A DNA stretch of 64,000 nucleotides from Ruminococcaceae bacterium FB2012. Lineage in GTDB: Bacteria; Bacillota; Clostridia; Oscillospirales; Ruminococcaceae. Position numbers and translations under genes: made by a program. The stretch lies in NCBI GenBank assembly GCA_900104495.1, contig FMXS01000012.1:1-64000 (forward strand), written 5' to 3'. Under the pieces are notes generated by a model. That model was not told the origin of the DNA. It saw only the letters and a list, made by a program, of their open reading frames with translations, and searched no databases. Every line of letters begins with the position of its first letter. Positions within the stretch are counted from its first letter, which is position 1. Below are positions 23,907-31,364 of the stretch, piece after piece.

Positions 23907-24992
23907 ATGAACAAAAAGATCGCTGTTATCAAAGGCGACGGCATCGGGCCCGAAATAGTCACGGAAGCTATGAAAGTCCTAGATCGTGTTGCCGAAGTAT
24001 ACGGGCACAGCTTTGAATATGAGCAGCTGCTTATGGGTGGTGCTTCCATTGACGTAAACGGCGTGCCTCTAACCGATGAAACTATTGAACGCTGCAAGGC
24101 TTCCGACGCCGTGCTTATGGGCTCTATCGGCGGCGACACCAACACCTCGCCCTGGTACAAGCTGCCGCCCGAGAAGCGTCCCGAGGCTGGCCTGCTCGGT
24201 ATCAGAAAAGCTCTTGGACTGTTTGCAAATCTTCGTCCGTCGGTGCTTTATCCCCAGCTTTCGGGTGCCTGCCCTCTTAAAGAGGAGATCAGCTCAAAGG
24301 GCTTTGATATGCTTATCATGCGTGAGCTTACAGGCGGCCTCTATTTTGGCGCGAGAAAAACCGAAGAGATCGACGGCGTCATGACCGCAATCGACACGCT
24401 GACCTATAACGAGAACGAGATCAGACGCATCGCCGTAAAGGCTTTTGATGTTGCTATGAAGCGCCGCAGGAAGGTCACAAGCGTGGACAAGGCAAACGTA
24501 CTTGATTCCTCCCGTCTGTGGAGAAAAGTCGTAAATGAAGTTGCTAAGGATTATCCCGAAGTTACTCTTGAACATATGCTGGTGGACAATTCCGCGATGC
24601 AGCTTGTCAAGGATCCTGCGCAGTTCGATGTTATGGTTACGGAGAATATGTTCGGTGACATTCTTTCCGACGAGGCTTCAATGATAACCGGCTCTATCGG
24701 AATGCTTGCCTCTGCCTCCATGAACGAGACAAAGTTCGGTCTGTACGAGCCCTCGGGCGGATCCGCTCCCGACATTGCCGGTCAGAACAAAGCAAACCCC
24801 ATAGCAACCATTCTTTCAGCTGCTATGATGCTCCGTTTCTCCTTCGATATGAACGCCGAAGCAGATGCCGTAGAAGCTGCCGTAAAGCAGGTCCTCGACA
24901 ACGGTATCAGAACAGGCGATATCATGTCCGAAGGCATGACACTTGTCTCCTGCTCCGGAATGGGCGACGCTATCGCTGCCGCTATCAAGTAA
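23907..24992 (+). CDS. leuB: 3-isopropylmalate dehydrogenase
   Basis: NAD-dependent oxidative decarboxylation of 3-isopropylmalate in leucine synthesis. GDGIGPEIV at the N terminus, LLMGGASID, LFANLRPSVLYP (substrate arginines), DKANVLDSSRLWR, DNSAMQLV, and GSAPDIAGQNKANPIA are the IMDH signatures. 361 aa, AAGGAGAG ribosome site. It stands alone: no leuA, leuC or leuD in the flanks, so the leucine genes are split in this genome. Confidence 0.95.
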   Translation: MNKKIAVIKGDGIGPEIVTEAMKVLDRVAEVYGHSFEYEQLLMGGASIDVNGVPLTDETIERCKASDAVLMGSIGGDTNTSPWYKLPPEKRPEAGLLGIRKALGLFANLRPSVLYPQLSGACPLKEEISSKGFDMLIMRELTGGLYFGARKTEEIDGVMTAIDTLTYNENEIRRIAVKAFDVAMKRRRKVTSVDKANVLDSSRLWRKVVNEVAKDYPEVTLEHMLVDNSAMQLVKDPAQFDVMVTENMFGDILSDEASMITGSIGMLASASMNETKFGLYEPSGGSAPDIAGQNKANPIATILSAAMMLRFSFDMNAEADAVEAAVKQVLDNGIRTGDIMSEGMTLVSCSGMGDAIAAAIK

Positions 24993-24999
24993 TAACAGC

Positions 25000-25039
25000 A
25001 AGACCCGTTCGGTCATCTGAACCGAGCGGGTCTTTTTTT
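25000..25039 (+). terminator. Terminator between leuB and ohrR
   Basis: AGACCCG...CGGGTCT stem with inner CGGT/ACCG followed by TTTTTTT; placed between convergent genes and likely used by leuB. Confidence 0.88.
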
Positions 25040-25050
25040 ATCAGATATAA

Positions 25051-25479
25051 TTAACCGAGCAGCTTGTAAAGCAGCTTATAGAGTTCAGCGGCTTCATCAG
25101 CGGAAAGCTTCATACAGCAGGCCATCTTCCCGGGGATAGAGGCGGCTTTTTCTTTCAATGCCTCCCCTTCCGGGGTGATCGCAGCTATCAATACCCGTTC
25201 GTCTTCGGATGAACGGGTCCGGGTTATATAGTGCTTTGATTCAAGATGCTTCAAGACCGGCGTAAGAGTGCCGCTGTCAAGGAACAGCTTTTTTCCAAGT
25301 TCCTTGACGTTGATACTTTTCTCCTGCCAGAACACCATCATTGCAATATACTGAGTGTAGGTCAGTTCAAGCTCATCGAGAAACGGACGGTAGCGTTTGA
25401 TTATCTCTCTCGACGCAGCATAAAGCGGAAAACAAAGCTGATTTTCCAGCATCAGACAGTCATATTTCTTTTCTTTCAT
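25051..25479 (-). CDS. MarR-family organic-peroxide sensor, OhrR-like
   Basis: Winged-helix repressor of 142 aa. The N-terminal LENQLCFPLYAASREI holds the single redox cysteine of OhrR proteins, and the Tyr pair typical of peroxide sensing follows in TYTQYIAMMVFW. The recognition helix region DSGTLTPVLKHLE and the wing RSSEDERVL are normal. ATG 25479 has GGAG 9 bases upstream and lies 1 base after the stop of the TSCPD gene, so the two are co-transcribed. No ohr peroxidase gene is in the window. Confidence 0.87.
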   Translation of the reverse strand: MKEKKYDCLMLENQLCFPLYAASREIIKRYRPFLDELELTYTQYIAMMVFWQEKSINVKELGKKLFLDSGTLTPVLKHLESKHYITRTRSSEDERVLIAAITPEGEALKEKAASIPGKMACCMKLSADEAAELYKLLYKLLG

Positions 25480-25480
25480 A

Positions 25481-25735
25481 TCACTTCTCCGAATCCAAAG
25501 CCTTTCTGACTGCGATAGCAAGCTGATCCGCGCAGGAAGTATTTTTCATACCGCAGGTGTTGCCTTTGAGTTTGCTTTCGATCTGCTCGACTGTCATACC
25601 GTCAACCAGCTTGGAAACAGCCTTGAGGTTTCCGTTGCAGCCGCCGGTGAACCTTACACCTGTAACAACATTGCCGGTAAGATCAAATTCGATCTCGCTG
25701 GGACATACTCCGCGAGTCCTGTATCTGAATTTCAT
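25481..25735 (-). CDS. TSCPD domain protein (TIGR03905-like)
   Basis: 84-aa protein with four spaced cysteines (TRGVCPSEI, GGCNGNLK, GNTCGMK, TSCADQL). The pattern matches the small TSCPD/TIGR03905 family found in anaerobes; related domains occur at the C terminus of class II ribonucleotide reductases, where they may bind zinc. Function unknown. Co-transcribed with the OhrR-like repressor that follows, which hints at a redox connection. Confidence 0.8.
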   Translation of the reverse strand: MKFRYRTRGVCPSEIEFDLTGNVVTGVRFTGGCNGNLKAVSKLVDGMTVEQIESKLKGNTCGMKNTSCADQLAIAVRKALDSEK

Positions 25736-25794
25736 AACAAACGATCCTTTCTTTTTATAATTTGCCCGATTAGATTTACCTCAATTGAATTATA

Positions 25795-26487
25795 TTAAAG
25801 ATAGTCTGTAAAATCCAGTTCACTGTCTGAACTTTCTGTAAAGATTTTTCCGTCGATCTCCATAATGCTCCGATGGACGCTGTGAAAATTCTCAAAATCC
25901 AGATCTGTATTCGTCCCGGAAAAATACCAATCCTCAAACTCGCATCTTCTAAGTATCTCATCCATATATAGGCTGTAGATCTCGTTATGGATCACAGCCG
26001 AAAAGTGCTTGGCTATGTTATAGGGCGGCAAAACAGAGATCACATAATCGACCTTGTTATCATGTTTTTCCAAAGAAGCAAGAAGATGCGTGAAGTGCCT
26101 TTGATTTTGTTTATGAAAAGCCGGTTCTTTGTCAAGCTTGCTGCTGCCGATATTTGCAATAAGGACCTTTCTTTTGCCTATTGTGTATACTCCGCTGTTG
26201 GCAAAATGGAAAACGCTGTTTGACAGCCTGTGGATGACCCCGCCGAATTTTCTGATCTTTTCGGCATCCGAATAATATTTGAATGCATATCCGTCGGCAT
26301 CAAGCAAAAGAGTACTGAAAGGACGCTCTTCCAGCCACTTGACTGTTCTTTCGTCCTTCATAAGATCAATGCCCGTATATACAATGAGATGATCCTTCTT
26401 TGTTAGACCGCTCAGATCAGAAAAGAACTTCTCAGACACCAATGACAGCTGATCGAAATCATTGACGCATCCGAACATCAGGAACAT
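25795..26487 (-). CDS. Metallophosphoesterase-like protein lacking metal ligands
   Basis: 230-aa soluble protein. The framework follows small clostridial calcineurin-like phosphoesterases: a KFGGVIHRLSNSVFHF block, GKRKVLIANIGSSKLD, VDYVISVLPPY and an EFEDWYFSGTNTD segment. The metal-binding motifs expected there (GDxH, GDxG, GNHE, THxxP, GHxH) read GCVND, TGIDL, DADGY, SVLPP and GTNTD, so no metal site can form. I infer a non-catalytic homologue. ATG 26487 has GGAGG 7 bases upstream; the longer frame from 26565 runs through the promoter. The assignment is by eye and rests on segment order. Confidence 0.6.
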   Translation of the reverse strand: MFLMFGCVNDFDQLSLVSEKFFSDLSGLTKKDHLIVYTGIDLMKDERTVKWLEERPFSTLLLDADGYAFKYYSDAEKIRKFGGVIHRLSNSVFHFANSGVYTIGKRKVLIANIGSSKLDKEPAFHKQNQRHFTHLLASLEKHDNKVDYVISVLPPYNIAKHFSAVIHNEIYSLYMDEILRRCEFEDWYFSGTNTDLDFENFHSVHRSIMEIDGKIFTESSDSELDFTDYL

Positions 26488-26506
26488 ACGCATCCCTCCT
26501 GTTAAG

Positions 26507-26535
26507 ATTATATTACAGAAAAAGATGTATGTCAA
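26507..26535 (-). promoter_or_regulatory. Promoter of the phosphoesterase-like gene
   Basis: Minus strand TTGACA (complement of 26530-26535), 17 bases, TATAAT (complement of 26507-26512), 20 bases before the start codon. Confidence 0.85.
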
Positions 26536-26555
26536 GCAGATAGAGATAATATGTA

Positions 26556-26585
26556 AAAAGCGCACCCGAGGCAGGGTGCGCTTTA
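26556..26585 (-). terminator. Terminator of the Cys-rich protein gene
   Basis: AAAGCGCACCC pairs with GGGTGCGCTTT around a TGCCTC loop and ends in T-rich sequence on the minus strand, just after the stop at 26590. Confidence 0.87.
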
Positions 26586-26589
26586 TTTG

Positions 26590-27342
26590 TCACTCTGTTT
26601 TCTTTTCGCAGCCGCAGTTCTGCTCGCTGTCAAGCCCCTGGGGGAAGAATTCCGAGGTGGGGAACTGGATCTTAGCAAACAGCTCGCAGGGAGTATCCGA
26701 TTCCGTCGGGCAATCGCTCTCGGGCACGCCGTAGTCATAGGCCGGGATAAGGATCGGCACCGGACGCATAAGCTGGATTATCGCAAATATACCGATCGTG
26801 ACCGTTACGGTATTATCTGCGGGCTCCTCGCCCGTTCCGATGACAAGATCTGCATCAAGGCACATAGGCGGTGCTACGCTGACGCCGGCCACCGGAAGAG
26901 TCCCGTTATCGCAGCAGGCAGCGCATCCGCTGGTGGGAGCCGGCAGAGCAGCAACAGCGGTGCTGTTTGACATGAAGCGCTGAGTACTCCCGTCACTTCC
27001 GAAAAGGATGACCCTCTTGTCGGCAGTCGCGGTGCCATAGACTACCTCGGGCGGTTCACCTACAGTTTCATAAGCCTCGATCTCCGCACGGAAGCTGTAA
27101 GTAACATCCACCGTGTAGAATCCTCTGTTAAAGGGTACGGGATCGATAACAAAGCTGCAGCCCGTGATCTCAATGCATTTTGCCTTGATATACTGCGCCT
27201 CGTTGATAACAGTCTGCGATTCTTCGTCAAAGGTAAGGGTCAGATCCTCAAGGCAGTCCTGAGAACTGCAGGAATCAAAGACTCTCATGGCATCGATGCA
27301 GACAGCTTCTTTAAAAGCGCGGTTTGAATTCAAGTCGCTCAT
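26590..27342 (-). CDS. Conserved clostridial Cys-containing protein, function unknown
   Basis: 250-aa protein with no signal peptide or membrane segment. It starts with FKEAVCIDAMRVFDSCSSQDCLEDL, includes PVPFNRGFYTVDVTYSF, then a Cys cluster (SGCAACCDNG) and a C-terminal NCGCEKK. I recognise it as a type common in spore-forming Clostridia, where homologues are simply hypothetical; repeated cysteines and beta-rich character would suit a coat or surface structural protein, but that is inference. AGGAGG precedes ATG. No clear sigma-A promoter is visible upstream. Confidence 0.6.
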   Translation of the reverse strand: MSDLNSNRAFKEAVCIDAMRVFDSCSSQDCLEDLTLTFDEESQTVINEAQYIKAKCIEITGCSFVIDPVPFNRGFYTVDVTYSFRAEIEAYETVGEPPEVVYGTATADKRVILFGSDGSTQRFMSNSTAVAALPAPTSGCAACCDNGTLPVAGVSVAPPMCLDADLVIGTGEEPADNTVTVTIGIFAIIQLMRPVPILIPAYDYGVPESDCPTESDTPCELFAKIQFPTSEFFPQGLDSEQNCGCEKKTE

Positions 27343-27429
27343 AATAATCCTCCTGACAAGTTGAATTACAGCATTCAGCCGTTAATACATCTTATTCAGA
27401 GAGGCGGGCTTTTGTGCCAAAAACATAAA

Positions 27430-27456
27430 AAAACCGCCTGCATTATGCAGACGGGT
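27430..27456 (-). terminator. Terminator of the his operon
   Basis: CCGTCTGCAT and ATGCAGGCGG form a hairpin on the minus strand followed by TTTTTTT, directly after hisE. Confidence 0.85.
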
Positions 27457-27461
27457 CAGAG

Positions 27462-27800
27462 TCAGGTATTTTTATCAACGGTTTTGAACTGCTTGAGATT
27501 GCCGATCTTCTCGTTGCGCTCGTCGAGGACCTTTTCAACATCAGACCAGTCAAGGCCCTGGTTTACCGCCAGCACCATAACATGATAAAGCAGGTCGTTT
27601 ATCTCGTTCATAAGCTCGTTATTGTCGCCGTTCTTGGCCGCGATAATAGTCTCGGCGGCTTCTTCTCCGACTTTTTTGCATATCTTGTCAACTCCCTGCG
27701 AGTAAAGATAGCAGGTGTAGCTTTTCTCGGGAGCTTCGCCCTTGTCAAACTGCTCCTTGCGGGCTTTCAGAACCTCAAAGATCTCCTGATAGACTGTCAT
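27462..27800 (-). CDS. hisE: Phosphoribosyl-ATP pyrophosphatase
   Basis: Hydrolyses phosphoribosyl-ATP to the AMP form (step 2 of histidine synthesis). The all-alpha MazG-like fold shows KSYTCYLYSQGVDKICKKVGEEAAETIIAAK and NELMNEINDLLYHVMVL, carrying the EExxE and ExxD metal motifs. 112 aa. It starts immediately after the hisI stop, with GAGGAGG inside the end of hisI. Separate hisI and hisE, rather than the fused form. Confidence 0.95.
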   Translation of the reverse strand: MTVYQEIFEVLKARKEQFDKGEAPEKSYTCYLYSQGVDKICKKVGEEAAETIIAAKNGDNNELMNEINDLLYHVMVLAVNQGLDWSDVEKVLDERNEKIGNLKQFKTVDKNT

Positions 27801-28154
27801 TTATTCTTCCTCCTCGTTATACATTTCATTGAAAAAGCAGCTATATGCCCCGGTATGACAGGCAACGCCCGTCTGTTTCACATTTACAAGAAGAGTGTCG
27901 TTATCGCAGTCGGAATAGATGCTGACTACCTTCTGTAAATGTCCGCTGGTAGCGCCCTTGTTCCAGTATTCCTTTCTTGACCTGCTCCAGAACCAGGTAT
28001 AGCCTGTTTCAAGGGTGCGCTTCAGACTCTCCTTGTTCATATACGCAAGCATAAGTACTGTCTTGGTATCGGCCTCGTAGCAGATAGCAGGTATAAGCTC
28101 GCCTTTTTCAAAGTATTTGTCAAGATCATTCAGATCAACCTTTATCTTGCTCAT
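27801..28154 (-). CDS. hisI: Phosphoribosyl-AMP cyclohydrolase
   Basis: Opens the adenine ring of phosphoribosyl-AMP (step 3). Zn and Mg ligands are in YSDCDNDTLLV (DCDxD) and GVACHTGAYSCF, and GYTWFWSRSRKEYWNKGATSG is the substrate-binding block. ATG 28154 preceded by AAGGG gives the normal N terminus (MSKIKVDLN) and 117 aa; upstream in-frame codons belong to the overlap with the preceding orf. Confidence 0.95.
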   Translation of the reverse strand: MSKIKVDLNDLDKYFEKGELIPAICYEADTKTVLMLAYMNKESLKRTLETGYTWFWSRSRKEYWNKGATSGHLQKVVSIYSDCDNDTLLVNVKQTGVACHTGAYSCFFNEMYNEEEE

Positions 28155-28164
28155 AATTATCCCT

Positions 28165-28539
28165 TCATTCATCAATAACTGCCACCTGATAATCGTCCTC
28201 ATATATGATCTTTCCGACATAATCGGTAAACACAATATCATAAGGTATTTTGTATTTATCAAGCAGCGACATCAATATCTCTGATTTCTCACGCATAACA
28301 CCGTACTTTTCGGTCTTGAAATATGTTACTGCGCCCTGCGGGTTATCGTTATTATCATCGTAAAACGGCGGCTCTGGAAGATGCTGTTTGAACCAGTTCT
28401 CCGTCTGCTCATAAAGTATACAGTCCTCATCTGAGTAAACTCCGTCTCTGACCCTTCGCCAATTAAGAATGAACACCCCAACAGGCTTTCCCGTTCTGTA
28501 AGCAAGCTCACGTCCTTGTATTCTCATATATTTTTTCAT
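28165..28539 (-). CDS. Unknown 124-aa protein inside the his operon
   Basis: Not recognised. Soluble, aromatic- and acid-rich (QTENWFKQHLPEPPFYDDNNDN, KIPYDIVFTDYVGKIIYEDDYQ). It lies between hisF and hisI, starts 76 bases after hisF with no good ribosome site (ATG 28539 or 28527), and ends 11 bases before hisI. That weak start and the gap suggest a later insertion into the operon, although the frame is intact. No function can be read from sequence. Confidence 0.55.
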   Translation of the reverse strand: MKKYMRIQGRELAYRTGKPVGVFILNWRRVRDGVYSDEDCILYEQTENWFKQHLPEPPFYDDNNDNPQGAVTYFKTEKYGVMREKSEILMSLLDKYKIPYDIVFTDYVGKIIYEDDYQVAVIDE

Positions 28540-28615
28540 AATTATAAACCATTATGTCCAAAGCGTTGTTATAAACAAGTGAATTCGAGAACGGTTTTGT
28601 ATTCAATCATACCGT

Positions 28616-29371
28616 TCACCTCACATTTATCCCCTTACTTCTGCAATCCTCCTTGACCTGCTGCACCGTAAGCTCCTTAAAATGAAACAGACTCGCAGCA
28701 AGTGCAGCAGAGCAATCAGTCTTCAGAAATGCTTCGGCAAAATCACCCAGCTTCCCTGCACCACCCGAAGCGATAACGGGAATGCTCACGGCATCCACGA
28801 CCGCTTTCAGCATTGGCAGATCAAAGCCGCCTCTGACGCCGTCGGTGTCAATGGAATTGAGACATATCTCTCCTGCACCGAGCTGTTCAATCTGTTTTAC
28901 CCAGTCGATAAGATCAATGCCCATATCAATACGCCCGCCGTTGATGTAAACGGTCCATTTACCGGGTGCAATGGCTTTGGCATCAATACCGACACAAATA
29001 CACTGGCTTCCGAAAATATCGGCACCGTCCTTTATCAGCTGAGGATTCTTGACAGCCTGAGAATTGACGGAGACCTTGTCAGCTCCGGCTCTCAGCGTTT
29101 CTCTTATGTCATCGACGGAGCCTATTCCTCCGCCGACGGTCAGCGGAACGAAGACCTTTTTGGCGGTGTTCCTGACAACGTCGAGCATAACTCCCCTGCC
29201 TTCGTGGGAGGCAGTTATATCGTAGAAAACTATCTCGTCGGCACCCTGGAGGTTGTATTCATAAGCACACTCCACGGGATCCCCGACTTCCTTTATCCCT
29301 TCAAAATTCACGCCCTTAACGACCTTTCCGTCACGGACATCAAGACAGGGAATTATTCTTTTAGCAAGCAT
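28616..29371 (-). CDS. hisF: Imidazole glycerol phosphate synthase, cyclase subunit
   Basis: TIM-barrel enzyme closing the imidazole ring with ammonia from HisH. KRIIPCLDVRDGKVVKG at the N terminus, PLTVGGGIGS and the late VIASGGAGK phosphate-binding loops, and catalytic Asp residues in CLDV and NSIDTDGVRGG are present. 251 aa. Separated from hisH by a methyltransferase gene instead of the expected hisA. Confidence 0.96.
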   Translation of the reverse strand: MLAKRIIPCLDVRDGKVVKGVNFEGIKEVGDPVECAYEYNLQGADEIVFYDITASHEGRGVMLDVVRNTAKKVFVPLTVGGGIGSVDDIRETLRAGADKVSVNSQAVKNPQLIKDGADIFGSQCICVGIDAKAIAPGKWTVYINGGRIDMGIDLIDWVKQIEQLGAGEICLNSIDTDGVRGGFDLPMLKAVVDAVSIPVIASGGAGKLGDFAEAFLKTDCSAALAASLFHFKELTVQQVKEDCRSKGINVR

Positions 29372-29379
29372 TGTTTCAC

Positions 29380-30171
29380 CTATTTCTTTTCAAGTATCGC
29401 AAACGCAGCATAGTGCGCTATGTTAAATTCCTCGGGATACGTTTTGAGCATTTCAAGATGCTCTTTTTCCCATGCGGCTTTTTCATCATCGGAAAGCCCG
29501 GAGGCGCCTATTCCGCGGCAGGCTTTGATCCTGCCGTTCCAGCTTTCACGGGTGAATCGGACAGGAAGTCTGAAGCTGAAAGACTCTTTGAGATCAAAGT
29601 GTTTAAAATACTCCTGCGGCAGCACGATCTCGCGGAAGGTATCGCCGCAGCCGCTCCAGTCAAGATTGTATTTCAGCACAAGGCTCTCGCTTTCTGCGGC
29701 AATTTCATCCTCAAAGGGCAGCCAATTCATCATCATAAAGACCAATTTGCCGCTCTCGTTAAGCAGCCTTGCAAACAGCGGAGCCGTCCGCTTATGGTCG
29801 AAATACCAGTAGCATTGGCAAGCCGTGATAACATCAAAGCTCCCGTCCCCAAAGACAAGGTCCTCAGCCGAAGAAACGTGATAGGAAATATCCATCCCCG
29901 AATTTTCAGACATCAGTCTCGCCTGGATGATCTGATTCTCCGAAATATCGGTCCCCGTCCAAAGGGCGCCGTACTTATACATATTTCTCGGCAGAACGCC
30001 CGTACCCGTTCCGATGTCAAGCACACGCTGACCGTTTACGCAGAGTCCTCTGTCTGTGAGACATTTATAAAATGCCTCGGGGTAAATATCACGGTAACGG
30101 GCATAATCCTCCGAGGCACGGCCCCAGTCAAAGGCATTTCCGCGGTCTATACGTTTGTCCTTTATTTCCAT
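29380..30171 (-). CDS. Class I SAM-dependent methyltransferase
   Basis: 263 aa with the SAM motif VLDIGTGTGVLPRNM (about 50-64), acidic loop TGTDISENQI, and FDVITACQCYWYF (motif IV region). The N-terminal AFDWGRASEDYARYRDIYP is typical of the UbiE/SmtA-like group that includes many uncharacterised enzymes. Spaced 3 bases from hisH and 8 from hisF, so it is fully embedded in the his operon at the place normally held by hisA. Substrate unknown; it has no similarity in motifs to HisA. Confidence 0.85.
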   Translation of the reverse strand: MEIKDKRIDRGNAFDWGRASEDYARYRDIYPEAFYKCLTDRGLCVNGQRVLDIGTGTGVLPRNMYKYGALWTGTDISENQIIQARLMSENSGMDISYHVSSAEDLVFGDGSFDVITACQCYWYFDHKRTAPLFARLLNESGKLVFMMMNWLPFEDEIAAESESLVLKYNLDWSGCGDTFREIVLPQEYFKHFDLKESFSFRLPVRFTRESWNGRIKACRGIGASGLSDDEKAAWEKEHLEMLKTYPEEFNIAHYAAFAILEKK

Positions 30172-30174
30172 AGC

Positions 30175-30771
30175 TCACATCTTGGCGAAGTTTTCAAGCA
30201 TTTTCAAACCGGCGGCTCCCGATTTTTCGGGATGGAACTGTGTGCCGAAGACAAACTTCCCGTCTCCGACAACGGCTGAAACCCTGCTGCCGTATTCGCA
30301 GTAAGCATAGAGGTCCTTGTCATCGCAGAAAGCTTTGTAGCTGTGGACAAAATAAACGTAGCTCTCTTCAAGCCCCTCAAACAGCGGACAGTCATGATTG
30401 TAAACGAGCTTGTTCCAGCCCATATGCGGGATCACAAGCCCCGGCTCATCGATCCTGTCAACATAGCCTTTTATAAGCCCGAGGCCTTCACATTCTTCAA
30501 ATTCATAGCTTTTCTCAAAAAGCAGCTGCATCCCGAGGCAGATACCGAGCAAGGGCTTTTTTTCAGCCTGCTCTTTTATAGCTCGGACGAGTCCGCTCTT
30601 TTTGAGCATATCCATAGCGGCGGGAAAAGCGCCCACTCCCGGCAGGATCAGCTTATCCGCTTCTTCAAGCTCCTTTATATCGCTGGTGAGCCTGCATTCG
30701 GCTCCGAGATAGTCAAGAGCATTTTTGACCGAAAAGATATTTCCCGCGCCGTAGTCAATTATAGCGATCAT
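30175..30771 (-). CDS. hisH: Imidazole glycerol phosphate synthase, glutaminase subunit
   Basis: Class-I glutamine amidotransferase partner of HisF. Nucleophile Cys in LLGICLGMQLLF, catalytic His/Glu in FGTQFHPEKSG, and N-terminal IDYGAGNIFSVKNAL. 198 aa. The start overlaps the hisB stop (ATGA). Confidence 0.96.
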   Translation of the reverse strand: MIAIIDYGAGNIFSVKNALDYLGAECRLTSDIKELEEADKLILPGVGAFPAAMDMLKKSGLVRAIKEQAEKKPLLGICLGMQLLFEKSYEFEECEGLGLIKGYVDRIDEPGLVIPHMGWNKLVYNHDCPLFEGLEESYVYFVHSYKAFCDDKDLYAYCEYGSRVSAVVGDGKFVFGTQFHPEKSGAAGLKMLENFAKM

Positions 30772-31352
30772 CAGAGCACACCCTTTGTGGAAAGCACGCT
30801 TCCGTCGTCGTTAGTCTTTATCGCGGCCTTGAAGGCATGAGCCGCAGCCTTGAATATCGCCTCGCAGATATGGTGATCGTTCTTTCCGTACTCCTCACGG
30901 ATATGCATTGTAATGCCGGAATTAAAGGCAAATGCCCGGAAGAATTCCTCGCAGAGACAGGTATCGAATTCGCCTATGCGCTGATCGCTGAACTGGGCAT
31001 TGAACACGAGGAACGGTCTGCCGCTGATATCCAGCGAGCAGAAAGCCAGGGCTTCATCCATAGGAATGAAAGCCGACCCGTAACGCATGATACCGGCCTT
31101 GTCCCCGAGGGCTTGAGAAACGGCTTTGCCCAGCACGATACCGATATCCTCAACGGAATGATGTCCATCCACTTCAAGGTCACCGCGGCAGACAACGGAA
31201 AGGTCTATCCCGCTGTGAACGGCAAAAGCAGTCATCATATGGTTCAGAAAACCGATGCCCGTATCAATGGACACCTTTCCCGAACCGTCAAGATCAAGTC
31301 TGATCTGAATATCTGTTTCCTTGGTCTTTCTTGATATTTCAGCAGTTCTCAT
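30771..31352 (-). CDS. hisB: Imidazoleglycerol-phosphate dehydratase
   Basis: Mn-dependent dehydratase (step 6), monofunctional at 193 aa. The two metal-binding repeats are DGHHSVEDIG and NDHHICEAIFKA, and GIGFLNHMMTAFAVHSGIDL is the N-terminal signature. No phosphatase domain is fused. Confidence 0.96.
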   Translation of the reverse strand: MRTAEISRKTKETDIQIRLDLDGSGKVSIDTGIGFLNHMMTAFAVHSGIDLSVVCRGDLEVDGHHSVEDIGIVLGKAVSQALGDKAGIMRYGSAFIPMDEALAFCSLDISGRPFLVFNAQFSDQRIGEFDTCLCEEFFRAFAFNSGITMHIREEYGKNDHHICEAIFKAAAHAFKAAIKTNDDGSVLSTKGVL

Positions 31353-31364
31353 CTAATCACCCCA

